A stretch of DNA of 64,000 bases from Aeromonas veronii (GTDB taxonomy: Bacteria > Pseudomonadota > Gammaproteobacteria > Enterobacterales > Aeromonadaceae), in NCBI GenBank assembly GCA_041319085.1, contig CP101033.1, forward strand, positions 218,501-282,500, in the 5' to 3' direction. This document shows positions 1-8,157 of the stretch, piece by piece (the stretch's first letter is position 1; each line of letters begins with the position of its first letter). A program made the position numbers and the translations under genes. A model generated the notes under the pieces. That model saw nothing but the letters and a program-made list of their open reading frames with translations. It made no database searches and was not told the DNA's origin.

Positions 1-1380
1 TACACGATACTGTTTGTGCTGATCGCCCTGGTAGCCGCCCTGAGCTGGGTAGTGCCGGCAGGCAAATATGAAATGACCATGAACGAAGCCCTCGGCAAAG
101 AAGTGCCGGTGGCGGGTACCTACAAACTGGTGGAGGGTAATCCCCAGGGGATCGTCGACGTGCTGCTGGCACCTATCGATGGCCTCTACAACCACGACAC
201 CTATGAGGCTGGCGCCATCGACGTCTCCCTCTTCATCCTGATCATCGGTGGTTTTCTTGGCATTGTGACCAAGACCGGTGCCATCGATGCCGGTATTGAA
301 CGTGTGACCGACCGCCTGCGCGGCCGGGAAGAGTGGATGATTCCGATCCTGATGGCGCTGTTCGCCGCAGGTGGAACCATCTACGGCATGGCCGAAGAGT
401 CGCTGCCGTTCTACACCCTGCTGGTGCCGGTGATGATGGCTGCCCGCTTCGACCCAGTGGTGGCGGCGGCAACCGTGTTGCTGGGCGCCGGTATCGGTAC
501 TCTGGGCTCCACCATCAACCCGTTTGCGACCGTGATTGCCGCCAACGCCGCTGGTATCTCCTTCACCGATGGTATCTGGCTGCGCGTCGCCATGCTGGTC
601 GCCGGTTGGCTGCTCTGTGTTGCTTACGTCATGCGTTACGCCAAGATGGTGCGCAGCGATCCGAGCAAATCGCTGGTGGCTGACAAGTGGGAAGAGAACC
701 GTGCCCACTTCCTCGGCAACAAGAGCGATCAAATGCTGGAGTTCACGCTGACTCGCAAGATTGTGCTGGGTATCTTCGTCGCCGCTTTCGCCGTGATGAT
801 CTACGGTGTGGCCGTGCTGGGCTGGTGGATGGCGCAGATCTCTGGCGTGTTCCTGGCCGCCGCCATCATTGTTGGGGTCATCTCCCGCATGAGCGAGGAG
901 GAGCTGACCTCCAACTTTATTGATGGTGCCCGTGACCTGCTCGGCGTGGCGCTGATCATCGGTATCGCCCGCGGTATCGTGGTGGTGATGGATAACGGCA
1001 TGATCACTCATACCATTTTGCACAGTGCAGAAGGGATCGTGACCGGCCTTTCCACCATCGTCTTTATCAACGTGATGTTCGTGCTGGAAGTGGTGCTCTC
1101 CTTCCTGGTGCCGTCCTCCTCCGGTCTGGCCGTGCTGACCATGCCGATCATGGCGCCGTTGGCCGACTTCGCCAACGTAGGTCGTGAGCTGGTAGTGACT
1201 GCTTACCAGTCTGCCTCCGGTCTGGTGAATTTGGTGACCCCGACCTCCGCCGTGGTAATGGGCGGTCTGGCCATCGCCAAGGTGCCTTATGTGCGCTACC
1301 TGAAGTGGGTGGCTCCGCTGCTCGCCATCCTGACCGTGCTGATCGTGGCCTGCCTGAGTCTTGGCGCCGTGCTCTCATAA
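1..1380 (+). CDS. YfcC-family membrane carrier, 5' end cut by window edge
   Basis: The frame is open to the left edge, so the true start lies outside the window; about 459 residues are visible. The protein is almost wholly hydrophobic, with about ten predicted membrane segments. It carries the small-residue-rich motifs of the YfcC/DcuC-like superfamily, such as GTLGSTINPF and a C-terminal VPSSSGLAV followed by NLVTPTSAVVMGG. Members of this family move amino acids or dicarboxylates across the inner membrane. The convergent neighbour is argR, so an arginine/ornithine exchanger serving an upstream arginine deiminase operon is a reasonable guess, but the substrate cannot be read from the sequence. 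The family assignment is firm; the substrate is inference. Confidence 0.85.
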   Translation, partial: YTILFVLIALVAALSWVVPAGKYEMTMNEALGKEVPVAGTYKLVEGNPQGIVDVLLAPIDGLYNHDTYEAGAIDVSLFILIIGGFLGIVTKTGAIDAGIERVTDRLRGREEWMIPILMALFAAGGTIYGMAEESLPFYTLLVPVMMAARFDPVVAAATVLLGAGIGTLGSTINPFATVIAANAAGISFTDGIWLRVAMLVAGWLLCVAYVMRYAKMVRSDPSKSLVADKWEENRAHFLGNKSDQMLEFTLTRKIVLGIFVAAFAVMIYGVAVLGWWMAQISGVFLAAAIIVGVISRMSEEELTSNFIDGARDLLGVALIIGIARGIVVVMDNGMITHTILHSAEGIVTGLSTIVFINVMFVLEVVLSFLVPSSSGLAVLTMPIMAPLADFANVGRELVVTAYQSASGLVNLVTPTSAVVMGGLAIAKVPYVRYLKWVAPLLAILTVLIVACLSLGAVLS

Positions 1381-1400
1381 GGGCTGACAAGCAAGATGAA

Positions 1401-1427
1401 ACGGGAGCCTGCGGGCTCCCGTTTTTA
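1401..1427 (+). terminator. Rho-independent terminator of the YfcC-family gene
   Basis: An 8-bp GC-rich stem (CGGGAGCC/GGCTCCCG) with a 4-nt loop is followed by five Ts, 21 bases after the stop codon. Confidence 0.85.
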
Positions 1428-1461
1428 TGAGCGCAAAAAGTACTGGGCACAGCATAACAGG

Positions 1462-1488
1462 CAACAAAAAGGCGACCCGCAGGTCGCC
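1462..1488 (-). terminator. Rho-independent terminator of argR
   Basis: GGCGACC and GGTCGCC pair around a 4-nt loop. On the minus strand the hairpin is followed by a T-rich run (complement of CAACAAAAA). It lies just past the argR stop. Confidence 0.8.
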
Positions 1489-1510
1489 TCGATGCATTCG
1501 GGGACGGTGG

Positions 1511-2002
1511 TTAGCGGGCCTGCGCCAGCGTGCGCACCACGGCGGCATGGGCCTGACGAGTGCGACTGATGTGGCGCGGCGCGACCAGTACCACGTCATT
1601 GCCCGCAACGGCGCCCATGATCTCGGGATTGGCGTTGCGATCCAGCAGGCGGGCCACCACGGTAGCAGCGCCCGGGGTGGTATGGATCAATACCATCTGC
1701 TGGTTGTGCACCACTTCACGCACCATGTCGTGGATCGAGCGGGTGCTGCCTGCTGGCTCAAGCTGATCGTCGACCAGGGTGTAGACCTTCTTGCCATTGG
1801 CATTCTGCGCCTTGGCAACGCCGAGGCGGTGCAGCAGGCGAGAGATGGTGGACTGGCTAATATCGGCAAAGCCGCGCTCTGACAGCTCGCGGCGGATCTC
1901 TTCCTGGGTGCTGTAGCAGTGTTGACCGATGATCTGGCGACAGGCATCCAGCTGTGCCAGATCGGGCTCTTGGGCAACGGGGCGACTGAGGGGTTTGACC
2001 AC
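1511..2002 (-). CDS. argR: Arginine repressor ArgR
   Basis: This 163-residue protein has the ArgR layout. An N-terminal winged helix-turn-helix carries the STQEEIRREL and ISQSTISRLLHRLG motifs (about residues 30-65). A C-terminal arginine-binding and hexamerisation domain carries HTTPGAA and PEIMGAVAGND (about residues 108-140). ArgR binds ARG boxes when loaded with L-arginine and represses arginine biosynthesis. Length is close to the usual 150-160 residues. In E. coli argR is next to mdh; here it sits between a YfcC-type carrier and pyrBI, so it is placed with arginine/pyrimidine metabolism, which share carbamoyl phosphate. I see no clear ARG box in the 170 bases upstream. Confidence 0.97.
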   Translation of the reverse strand: MVKPLSRPVAQEPDLAQLDACRQIIGQHCYSTQEEIRRELSERGFADISQSTISRLLHRLGVAKAQNANGKKVYTLVDDQLEPAGSTRSIHDMVREVVHNQQMVLIHTTPGAATVVARLLDRNANPEIMGAVAGNDVVLVAPRHISRTRQAHAAVVRTLAQAR

Positions 2003-2171
2003 GGCGACTTCCTTTGACGATGACCGGAGGTAAACGCGCGATATTTGCCATAGCGGTCAGTTATCAGCCAAAAACACTGATAATCCATCCATGTGCAGGG
2101 AATGAACGGGCATTACCATCTTGGGATGGCAAATTATAGCTGACTGGAAATTTGGTGATGTGACAGGGGTC

Positions 2172-2193
2172 AAAAATGGGCCCCGCAGGGCCC
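2172..2193 (-). terminator. Terminator of pyrBI
   Basis: Two GGGCCC arms separated by four bases form a 6-bp stem. On the minus strand it is followed by ATTTTTG. It begins 10 bases after the pyrI stop. Confidence 0.75.
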
Positions 2194-2202
2194 TATCAGA
2201 TA

Positions 2203-2667
2203 TCAGTAACGCTCGCTGACGATGTCCTGAGTGAAGGATTTCTCGCAATATTTGCACTTCATCCGCACCACGCCTTGCACCTCGCGCACCCGGAAGTAGC
2301 TGTCCACCGGCTCGTTGTGGGAGATGCAGTTGGAGTTGGGGCAGTGGAACACCCCGGCGATGAACTCCGGCAGTTCCAGCTGGTGCTTCTTCACCACATT
2401 GAAGTCTTCGATGATGTTGACGGTCGCTTTCGGGGCGAACAGCGCCAGCTGATTGGCCTGTTGCTCGGTCAGGCGGGTGTTCTCGATCTTGATCAGATCC
2501 TTCTTGCCCAGCGCGCCGGATTTCAGGTTGAAGCCGACGGTGATCCGCTCCTGGGTTTCAACCAGTTGGAACAGCTTGAGGATTTTGATGCCCTGGCCAG
2601 CGGGGATGTGATCGATAACGGAGCCGTGACGGATGGCTTCGACTTGCAGTTGGTTCTTGTCAGACAT
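2203..2667 (-). CDS. pyrI: Aspartate carbamoyltransferase regulatory chain PyrI
   Basis: PyrI is the non-catalytic subunit of aspartate transcarbamoylase. It binds ATP, CTP and UTP and links catalytic trimers into the 2x3:3x2 holoenzyme. The 154 residues match the family length. The N-terminal allosteric domain carries [11 protein letters not shown]. The C-terminal zinc domain has its four cysteines in CPNSNC and CKYC. The start lies 15 bases after the pyrB stop, so the two are co-transcribed and share the pyrBI attenuator. Confidence 0.98.
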   Translation of the reverse strand: MSDKNQLQVEAIRHGSVIDHIPAGQGIKILKLFQLVETQERITVGFNLKSGALGKKDLIKIENTRLTEQQANQLALFAPKATVNIIEDFNVVKKHQLELPEFIAGVFHCPNSNCISHNEPVDSYFRVREVQGVVRMKCKYCEKSFTQDIVSERY

Positions 2668-2682
2668 GATATTCCCCTAAGC

Positions 2683-3603
2683 TCAGACAGTTTCGTTCAG
2701 TACCAGTGCCAGCAGCGCCTGGCGTGCATAGACCCCGTTCTCCGCCTGCTGGAAGTAGCAAGCGTGGGGGGTCTTGTCGACCGCTACATCGATCTCATCG
2801 ACGCGGGGCAGGGGGTGCAGGATCTTCATGGTGGGCTTGGCCCCTTCCAGGGTCGCCAGCTCCAGCACGAACTTGGCGGCCATGTGCTTGTACTCGGTCT
2901 CGTCGAAGCGCTCTTTCTGGACGCGGGTCATGTAGAGGATGTCGAGCTCCGGCATCACCTCTTCCATGGTCTGGTGGACGCTGAACTGGATGCCTTTCTC
3001 TTCCAGCTCTTCGCAGAGGTAGTCCGGCATCGCCAGCGCTTCCGGGGAGATGAAGAAGAAGCGGCAGTTAAACAGGCTGAGCGCCTGGGCCAGCGAGTGC
3101 ACGGTGCGGCCATATTTCAGGTCACCGACGAAGGCGACGTTGAGGTTGTCCAGACGACCCTGGGTCTCATGGATGGTGAACAGGTCGAGCAGGGTCTGGC
3201 TCGGATGCTGGTTGGAGCCATCGCCGCCGTTGATGACCGGCACGCGGGAGAACTCGGCGGCGAGGCGGGCCGCCCCCTCTTTCGGGTGGCGCATCACCAC
3301 CGCATCCGAGTAGGAGCCGATGATCTTGATGGAATCAGCCAGTGTCTCGCCTTTCTTGGCACTGGTGTTGCCACCGTCGGCGAAGCCGATGATGTTGCCG
3401 CCGAGGCGCTGTACCGCGGTCTCGAACGAGAGGCGGGTGCGGGTGGAGGCTTCGAAGAAGCAGCTGGCAACCAGCTTGTCTTTCAACAGGCTGGTGTCAG
3501 GTTCAGCCTTCAACCGTTGTGCGGTTGAGACTACCAGTTCCATTTCTGACCGGGTCAGGTCCGAAATGGAGATGACATGTTTCTTATAGAGTGGATTGGT
3601 CAT
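2683..3603 (-). CDS. pyrB: Aspartate carbamoyltransferase catalytic chain PyrB
   Basis: PyrB condenses carbamoyl phosphate with L-aspartate to N-carbamoyl-aspartate, the first committed step of pyrimidine synthesis. Key motifs are the carbamoyl-phosphate loop [12 protein letters not shown] near residue 50 and HPLPRVDEI near the C-terminus. The frame is open upstream to 3645, but the start at 3603 (MTNPLYKKH) matches the family N-terminus. It also has AAAGGGA nine bases upstream, giving 306 residues against about 310 in E. coli. The leader peptide reading frame overlaps this start, so initiation may be coupled to leader translation. Confidence 0.97.
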   Translation of the reverse strand: MTNPLYKKHVISISDLTRSEMELVVSTAQRLKAEPDTSLLKDKLVASCFFEASTRTRLSFETAVQRLGGNIIGFADGGNTSAKKGETLADSIKIIGSYSDAVVMRHPKEGAARLAAEFSRVPVINGGDGSNQHPSQTLLDLFTIHETQGRLDNLNVAFVGDLKYGRTVHSLAQALSLFNCRFFFISPEALAMPDYLCEELEEKGIQFSVHQTMEEVMPELDILYMTRVQKERFDETEYKHMAAKFVLELATLEGAKPTMKILHPLPRVDEIDVAVDKTPHACYFQQAENGVYARQALLALVLNETV

Positions 3604-3778
3604 CGTCTGCATTCCCTTTGACATCATTGGAGGTTTTTCGGGCACAAAAAAAAGCCCCTGAAACAGGGGCTTTTTTTAAAAATAACTGGGGATCGTTGGG
3701 GTGGGAACCGGAAACAAAGGGGCCGCTTTGGTGCGCACCACCTGTCTGCAAGGCTGTTTTCTGAATCAAAAACTGCAT
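3584..3778 (-). CDS. pyrL: pyrBI leader peptide (PyrL type)
   Basis: This 64-codon frame lies between the pyrB promoter and pyrB and runs across the attenuator hairpin. Its segment SGAFFCARK resembles the end of E. coli PyrL (GAFFCPGVRR) as I recall it. A GGGA ribosome site lies about seven bases before the ATG. In the known mechanism, low UTP slows polymerase at U-rich stretches, the leader ribosome keeps pace and blocks the terminator. The frame is longer than the 44-codon E. coli leader. It ends 20 bases inside pyrB in a different frame rather than upstream of it. Translation is inferred, not shown. Confidence 0.75.
   Translation of the reverse strand: MQFLIQKTALQTGGAHQSGPFVSGSHPNDPQLFLKKAPVSGAFFCARKTSNDVKGNADDDQSTL
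3646..3671 (-). terminator. pyrBI attenuator
   Basis: AGCCCCTG/CAGGGGCT pair with a 3-base loop. On the minus strand the stem is followed by eight Ts. It lies inside the leader frame, 43 bases before the pyrB start, and is preceded on the transcript by a U-rich tract (TTATTTTT) suited to UTP-sensitive pausing. Confidence 0.9.
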
Positions 3779-3811
3779 CGTTTCGTCCCGACCTTTTTCA
3801 AAACCGGACAG

Positions 3812-3839
3812 ATTATAGGGCTGGTTTTCAAATTGTCAA
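3812..3839 (-). promoter_or_regulatory. Consensus sigma-70 promoter of pyrBI
   Basis: On the minus strand a perfect TTGACA (3834-3839) is separated by 16 bases from a perfect TATAAT (3812-3817). It lies about 35 bases ahead of the leader ATG. Confidence 0.9.
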
Positions 3840-3877
3840 AATTTTATTTCTGATGCCAATTTCAGCATGAAAAACGT

Positions 3878-4420
3878 TTAAGTGGTGGGAACTGGACGAC
3901 AAATCCACACCCTGTGCATCTCTTGCAGCGATTCCCCATCGCGGGCCATGGCACGCAAATATCCGAGTCGGTGGTGCCCTTCCAGCAGGCAGTAGGGTTG
4001 CGGCAGTGGTTGCCCGTTCGGATAACTGCACCCCTCGGCGGGCGCCAGCACGATGATCGGCTCGGGCCAGGTGCCTTCGCTCAACATCTTCTCGCCGAGC
4101 CAGGAGCGGCGCACATAGCGATTGCTGTGCAGCATCTCGCCCCAGCGCTCGATCACCTCCATATGGCGGGAGTCCACCTGATCCACCAGTTGCGCGGTGG
4201 GCCAGCGCTCACAGGTGAATTGATGGCTGGCGAGATCGATAAAGCTCCAGTTGGACTCAAAACCGCGCCAATGCCGGTAAATCCACTGGGAGAGCACATT
4301 TTCGGGGATGAAGGGCACCAGCGGGGTGACCCGGGCCAAGTAGTCGGGCAGGGACTCTGTCTTGCGTTCGTCCCTGAAGTTGAGGGGTGCCAGTTGTTGG
4401 AGCAGTCGGTAATTGAGCAT
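3878..4420 (-). CDS. Conserved hypothetical protein with a ParB/Srx-like C-terminal motif
   Basis: This is a 180-residue soluble protein with no signal peptide or membrane segment. The start at 4420 (MLNYRLL) is chosen because GGGAGG lies six bases upstream; the frame is open to 4468. The C-terminal third holds YCLLEGHHRLGYL. This resembles the EGHHR/GxHR signature of ParB/sulfiredoxin-like nucleases and kinases, but the rest is not recognised. It is rich in Trp and Arg (RHWRGFESNW, RWGEMLHSNRYVRRSW). It reads toward the pyr promoter and has no obvious operon partner. I cannot give a function. Confidence 0.75.
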   Translation of the reverse strand: MLNYRLLQQLAPLNFRDERKTESLPDYLARVTPLVPFIPENVLSQWIYRHWRGFESNWSFIDLASHQFTCERWPTAQLVDQVDSRHMEVIERWGEMLHSNRYVRRSWLGEKMLSEGTWPEPIIVLAPAEGCSYPNGQPLPQPYCLLEGHHRLGYLRAMARDGESLQEMHRVWICRPVPTT

Positions 4421-4577
4421 AAGCAGCCTCCCGGTACCTGCTTTCACCCTACCCCCATTTATGCCCAATTCCTACCCCGGTAGGGCTGCAAATACAGCAA
4501 GTTATCCCACTTCGCTGCACAAATAACCGCGACTTGTTCGGGATTTGTGCAATCGCATCGAAAGCGTAAAAAAAGCC

Positions 4578-4605
4578 TTTACCTTTGATCTCCACTTTGT
4601 ATACT
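4578..4605 (+). promoter_or_regulatory. Promoter of the first tRNA-Trp gene
   Basis: TTTACC (4578-4583), a 16-base spacer and TATACT (4600-4605) precede the tRNA by 16 bases. The following bases ACGCCTCG form a GC-rich discriminator typical of stringently controlled stable-RNA promoters. Confidence 0.7.
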
Positions 4606-4621
4606 ACGCCTCGTTTGTTGC

Positions 4622-4698
4622 AGGGGCGTAGTTCCAATTGGTAGAACAGCGGTCTCCAAAACCGATGGTTGCGGGTTCGAGTCCTGCCGCCCCTGCCA
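4622..4698 (+). tRNA. tRNA-Trp (CCA anticodon), copy 1
   Basis: A complete cloverleaf including the encoded CCA. The acceptor arm is AGGGGCG/CGCCCCT with G discriminator, and the anticodon loop is CTCCAAA. It is identical to the copy at 46348-46424 except for one base in the D arm. The base of the anticodon stem shows a G-A mismatch in both copies. Confidence 0.97.
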
Positions 4699-4705
4699 TT
4701 TTCAG

Positions 4706-4735
4706 AAAGGCCAGCTCATTGAGCTGGCCTTTCGC
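4706..4735 (+). terminator. Terminator after tRNA-Trp copy 1
   Basis: A 13-bp perfect inverted repeat (AAAGGCCAGCTCA and its complement) starts eight bases after the tRNA CCA. The T-run is contained in the 3' arm. Confidence 0.75.
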
Positions 4736-4822
4736 ATTTCCGGCGTTCGCCATTTCTATCCGTCAGTCCCCTTTTTTACCTGCTATCCATCTTCGACAAT
4801 TTCAACCGTTCTGAACGGCAGG

Positions 4823-5695
4823 TCAGCTGGCGCCGACCTGTATTTTGAGGGTCTCCACCAGCCGCTGGTGGCGGGCGGGGAGCGGCCACTCGGCGCGGTA
4901 GATAAGCCAGAGGGTGTCGATCACCTCGATCCGGCTCTGGATCACCCTGATCTGCTCCTGTTTGGCAAAGGCGGTGACGGCGAAGCGGGGTAGTACGGTA
5001 AAGCCGAGGCCGCGGGCGACCGGCTCCAGGATCAGACCGATCTGGTTGGTGAAGCCGCGCAGTGGGATCTCGTCAACGCGCTGGCCGGGGTAACGGCGTC
5101 CCAGCAGGCGCCGGGCCATGCTGCGGCCATCCGGGTGACCGATAAAACCGAGTTGGCAGAGGTGCTGCCAGCTCTGCTCTTCGCCATCGTTGGGTACCAC
5201 CAGACAGAGGGGCTCGCGGGCAAAGGGCTCGGCGGCGATGCTGGGGTGCTCCGGCGGTTGATCCACCAGCCCCAGATCGCTGCGCCCTGCCAGCACCGCC
5301 TGCACTATGTCGGGGGTGGGGGCGAAGCGGTGCTGGATGGTGAGGCCGGGGTGCTCCTGTTGCTGGTCGAGCAGCAGGGGATAGAGCAGCAGACCTATGC
5401 TGCCCGGGGTCGTGAGGGTGATGGTGCCGCTGTGGGGATCGTCATCCGAGAGACGGGCTCGCAGCTGTTCGGCGGCCTGCGCCTGCTGGCGGGCGAAGTC
5501 GAGCAGCACCAGCCCGCGCGGGGTGAGCTCCAGCAGACGGGGCTTGCGCAGCAGCAGGGGGCCGAATTCGGCCTCGAGGCGCGAGATATGCTGGCTGACG
5601 GCGGCCTGAGTGAGATCCAGCCGCTCGGCGGCACGGGTAAAACTGCCGGTTTCATGCACCACCACCAGGGTGTGGAGCCAGAGTGGATTAACCAT
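4823..5695 (-). CDS. LysR-family transcriptional regulator
   Basis: This 290-residue protein has the LysR layout. The N-terminal helix-turn-helix reads GSFTRAAERLDLTQAAVSQH (residues 17-36), followed by LEAEFGPLLL. A periplasmic-binding-fold effector domain follows, with LLLYPLLLDQQQEHPGL and LGLVDQPPEHP. It is divergent from the VOC protein gene at 5796, its most likely target. The ATG has no close ribosome site: the nearest GGAAGG is 14 bases upstream, and a 15-base perfect palindrome abuts the start codon. The effector is unknown. Confidence 0.92.
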   Translation of the reverse strand: MVNPLWLHTLVVVHETGSFTRAAERLDLTQAAVSQHISRLEAEFGPLLLRKPRLLELTPRGLVLLDFARQQAQAAEQLRARLSDDDPHSGTITLTTPGSIGLLLYPLLLDQQQEHPGLTIQHRFAPTPDIVQAVLAGRSDLGLVDQPPEHPSIAAEPFAREPLCLVVPNDGEEQSWQHLCQLGFIGHPDGRSMARRLLGRRYPGQRVDEIPLRGFTNQIGLILEPVARGLGFTVLPRFAVTAFAKQEQIRVIQSRIEVIDTLWLIYRAEWPLPARHQRLVETLKIQVGAS

Positions 5696-5708
5696 AAATT
5701 TAATTTAT
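5694..5708. promoter_or_regulatory. Palindrome at the LysR start, possible autoregulatory site
   Basis: ATAAATTTAATTTAT is a perfect 7-1-7 inverted repeat of the T-N11-A class bound by LysR proteins. It overlaps the first bases of the LysR coding region and its leader. Binding is inferred. Confidence 0.45.
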
Positions 5709-5795
5709 GCCTTCCATTAGTTTGACCTTGTTTTTCATTATGGCGCCTCTTCCTATCATGTCACTTGTTTCCCACACACAATTTCAAGGTGACGT

Positions 5796-6293
5796 ATGAC
5801 TTACCCGCGCAACTTCTCCCACATCGGCATCACGGTGACTGACCTCGACAAGGCGGTCGAGTTCTATACCAAGGTGATGGGCTGGTATCTCATCATGCCG
5901 GCGACCACCATCAGCGAGGATGACTCCGCCATCGGCGTGATGTGCAACGACGTGTTTGGCCCGGGCTGGGGCTCCTTCCGTATCGCCCACCTCTCTACCG
6001 GCGACAAGATCGGCATCGAGCTGTTCGAGTTCCCCAACAGCGAGCAGCGCGAAAACAACTTCGAATTCTGGAAGACCGGAGTGTTCCACTTCAGCGTGCA
6101 GGATCCGGATGTCGAGGGGCTGGCGGCGCGCATTGTCGCGGCTGGCGGCAAGCAGCGGATGCCGGTGCGCGAGTACTACCCGGGCGAGAAGCCCTACCGC
6201 ATGGTCTACATGGAAGATCCCTTCGGCAACATCATCGAGATCTACAGCCACAGCTATGAGCTGACCTACTCCGCCGGTGCATATCAGGGGTAA
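5796..6293 (+). CDS. VOC-family (glyoxalase/bleomycin-resistance fold) protein
   Basis: This 165-residue protein has two beta-alpha-beta-beta-beta modules of the vicinal oxygen chelate fold. The first begins FSHIGITVTDLDKAVEFYT and the second VFHFSVQDPD, ending in the typical MEDPFGNIIEIYSH. Likely metal ligands are His8 or nearby, the Glu in IELFEF, the His in FHFSV and the Glu in IIEIYSH. Such proteins act as lactoylglutathione lyases, dioxygenases or resistance proteins; the substrate is not evident. AAGGTGA lies just upstream of the ATG. The divergent LysR gene probably controls it. Confidence 0.85.
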   Translation: MTYPRNFSHIGITVTDLDKAVEFYTKVMGWYLIMPATTISEDDSAIGVMCNDVFGPGWGSFRIAHLSTGDKIGIELFEFPNSEQRENNFEFWKTGVFHFSVQDPDVEGLAARIVAAGGKQRMPVREYYPGEKPYRMVYMEDPFGNIIEIYSHSYELTYSAGAYQG

Positions 6294-6298
6294 GTGAC

Positions 6299-6318
6299 AG
6301 GCCGCCTTCGGGCGGCCT
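6299..6318 (+). terminator. Hairpin after the VOC gene
   Basis: AGGCCGCC, a TTCG tetraloop and GGCGGCCT form a stable 8-bp stem five bases after the stop. There is no T-run, so termination strength is uncertain. Confidence 0.5.
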
Positions 6319-6535
6319 GCTGCTGTGTTGTGGTGACGGTCTGCAGCATGGAATATGAGGGGATGATTAAGGATCACGAGACAAAAGACCGCGCGGTGCC
6401 ACATACGGACCCGCGTGTTAGCGCATTATCTCCCCAGGCCAAGACCTGGTCGCCTGAACGTTTGCAATGTGTCTGAGACGGTTTTCGCGCCGGATCGGGT
6501 GGGGTGTTGAGGGAGTCATTGGGTGAAAAGCCAGC

Positions 6536-6560
6536 CCGGTGGCGAAGGCATCGCCACCGG
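6536..6560 (-). terminator. Hairpin downstream of blc
   Basis: CCGGTGGCGA and TCGCCACCGG form a 10-bp stem with a 5-base loop, a few bases past the blc stop. The minus-strand tail (GCTGGCTTTTC) is only weakly T-rich. The 200 bases between the VOC hairpin and this one show no gene. Confidence 0.5.
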
Positions 6561-6567
6561 AGCGGGC

Positions 6568-7080
6568 TCAGGGTGTCTGCCTGACCCAAATCAGCTGGTC
6601 GGTAGCAAAGCCCAGCCCCTTGGCCTTGGCGATCAGCGCGTCCACCTTCTCCTTGGGCGGATTGGGGGAGCGGGAGAGGATCCAGAGGTAATCGTGGTTG
6701 TAGCTGGTCACCAGCGAGAGCTGGTAGTCGGGGTCGAGGTCGATGACGTTGTAGCCGCCGTAGAAGGGGCCGAAGAAGCTCACCTTGAGCCGTGCCTCGT
6801 CGGGGTTGCCGACGAAGTAGGCTTTGCCCTCGGCTTCGCGCCAGCTGCCATCGCTCTGCTTGCCGCGGTTGAGCACCTTGACGCCGCCATCGTCGCGCAG
6901 GCTGTAGGTGGCGCTCACCTGCCCCAGCCCCCGCTCGAAGCTGTGGTCGAGACGGGCGATTTCGTACCAGGTGCCAAGATAACGATCGAGCTGGAAGCCG
7001 GTGACGGGGCGGATACCGTCGGCAATCCCGGTACAGGCCGTCAGCAGCAAAGCGGTGAACAGGCAAAGCAGTGAACGCAT
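6568..7080 (-). CDS. blc: Outer-membrane lipoprotein of the bacterial lipocalin family
   Basis: The 170 residues begin with a lipoprotein signal ending in the lipobox LTAC, with Cys16 as the predicted lipidated residue. The lipocalin signature GTWYEIARLDHSFERG follows near residue 37. Later strands include YNVIDLDPDYQ and YNHDYLWILSRSP. Blc proteins sit on the inner face of the outer membrane and bind lysophospholipids or fatty acids. The gene lies 17 bases downstream of the AraC regulator gene on the same strand, so read-through from it is possible. Confidence 0.93.
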   Translation of the reverse strand: MRSLLCLFTALLLTACTGIADGIRPVTGFQLDRYLGTWYEIARLDHSFERGLGQVSATYSLRDDGGVKVLNRGKQSDGSWREAEGKAYFVGNPDEARLKVSFFGPFYGGYNVIDLDPDYQLSLVTSYNHDYLWILSRSPNPPKEKVDALIAKAKGLGFATDQLIWVRQTP

Positions 7081-7097
7081 AGGTAATCCCTCTCTTG

Positions 7098-8000
7098 TTA
7101 TCCCTCGATGATGCGCAGCTGGCCATCCCGGAAGCGGGAGGCCTGATCCGTCGGCGTGCTGCCGAAGAAGCGCTTGTACTCCCGACTGAACTGGGAGTTG
7201 CTCTCGTAACCGACTCTGGCTGCCGCGGTGCCCGCCTTGATGCCGTCGTGCAGCATCATCATCCGCGCCTTGTGCAGCCTAAACGACTTGATGTACTGCA
7301 GCGGCGAAGTGGCGGTGACCGCCTTGAAGTGGTGGTGAAAGGCGGAGACGCTCATGTTCACCTCCCGTGCCAGCTCCTCCATGGTGAGGTTGTCGGCATA
7401 ACGGGACTCTATCATACGCAGCACCCGGGCGATCTGGCCCACATGGTTGTGGCGATTGGCGAGCGCCTGCAGCGCCGGGCCGCCTCCCTCGGTGAGGGCG
7501 TGAAACAGCATCTCCCGCACCGTTTGCGGCCCCAGCACCTTGGCGTGCAGCGGGTTGTCCATCAGCTCGATCAGCCGCTCGGCGGCGCAGAACATTGCCT
7601 CCGACAGGGGCACCGAGTGGACGCCGCACTTCTGCGGAGCGGGGGCGGGCAGGGCGTCGCCCAGCTCCAGCAACAGCGCTTGCAGGGTGACCATGTTGAT
7701 CTCGATGGTAAAACCGATCAGCGGCTGCTCGGGGGAGGCGAAGCACTCGCACTCGCAGGGCAGCGGCAAGGTCATCAGCAGGTAGTGGTTGGGGTCGTAG
7801 CGAAACACCTGATCCGCCAGATAACCCACCTTGTGCCCCTGCAGGATCACGATCATCCGCGGCTGGTAGAGCACCGGGGTGCGGTCGTGGTACTCGGTGG
7901 TATAGATGAAATTCACCTGCTCCACCGGGGAGGGGGTGATGCCGGGGGCGGTGACGTGGCGGGTCACTCTGGCGGCGAGGTCGCTGTAACGGTTTGGCAT
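7098..8000 (-). CDS. AraC-family regulator, YqhC-like
   Basis: A 300-residue protein with an AraC N-terminal effector domain (about residues 25-175) and two helix-turn-helix motifs at the C-terminus, around MEELAREVNMSVSAFHHHFK and ARVGYESNSQFSREYKRFFG. The start at 8000 (MPNRYSDL) is preferred over the open frame to 8111 because AAGAG lies about six bases upstream. It is divergent from a yqhD homologue, the same arrangement as E. coli yqhC-yqhD, where YqhC activates yqhD in response to aldehydes. By that analogy it is likely an aldehyde-responsive activator. Confidence 0.88.
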   Translation of the reverse strand: MPNRYSDLAARVTRHVTAPGITPSPVEQVNFIYTTEYHDRTPVLYQPRMIVILQGHKVGYLADQVFRYDPNHYLLMTLPLPCECECFASPEQPLIGFTIEINMVTLQALLLELGDALPAPAPQKCGVHSVPLSEAMFCAAERLIELMDNPLHAKVLGPQTVREMLFHALTEGGGPALQALANRHNHVGQIARVLRMIESRYADNLTMEELAREVNMSVSAFHHHFKAVTATSPLQYIKSFRLHKARMMMLHDGIKAGTAAARVGYESNSQFSREYKRFFGSTPTDQASRFRDGQLRIIEG

Positions 8001-8157
8001 GGGCGCTCTTTGATTCAACTGTTCCGGTTTTCGCTGCTTTGTAGAAATAGGCAAGAATAAAGCAGGATGTTGTCTTGATGGTAGGGTGGTTCTGGAGAAA
8101 AATGCAATCACGATTTCGCGGCCTGGCCGCCCTGACTATCAGAATAAGGCAATGTCG

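Noticed and set aside
2003..2171. Possible ARG boxes upstream of argR
   Set aside because: Only weak, one-sided matches such as ATGAACGGGCATT were seen, not a tandem pair of palindromes.
6374..7126. 250-codon minus-strand frame overlapping blc
   Set aside because: Arg/Pro/Leu-rich out-of-frame translation of blc. The lipocalin in the other frame has a signal peptide and family motifs.
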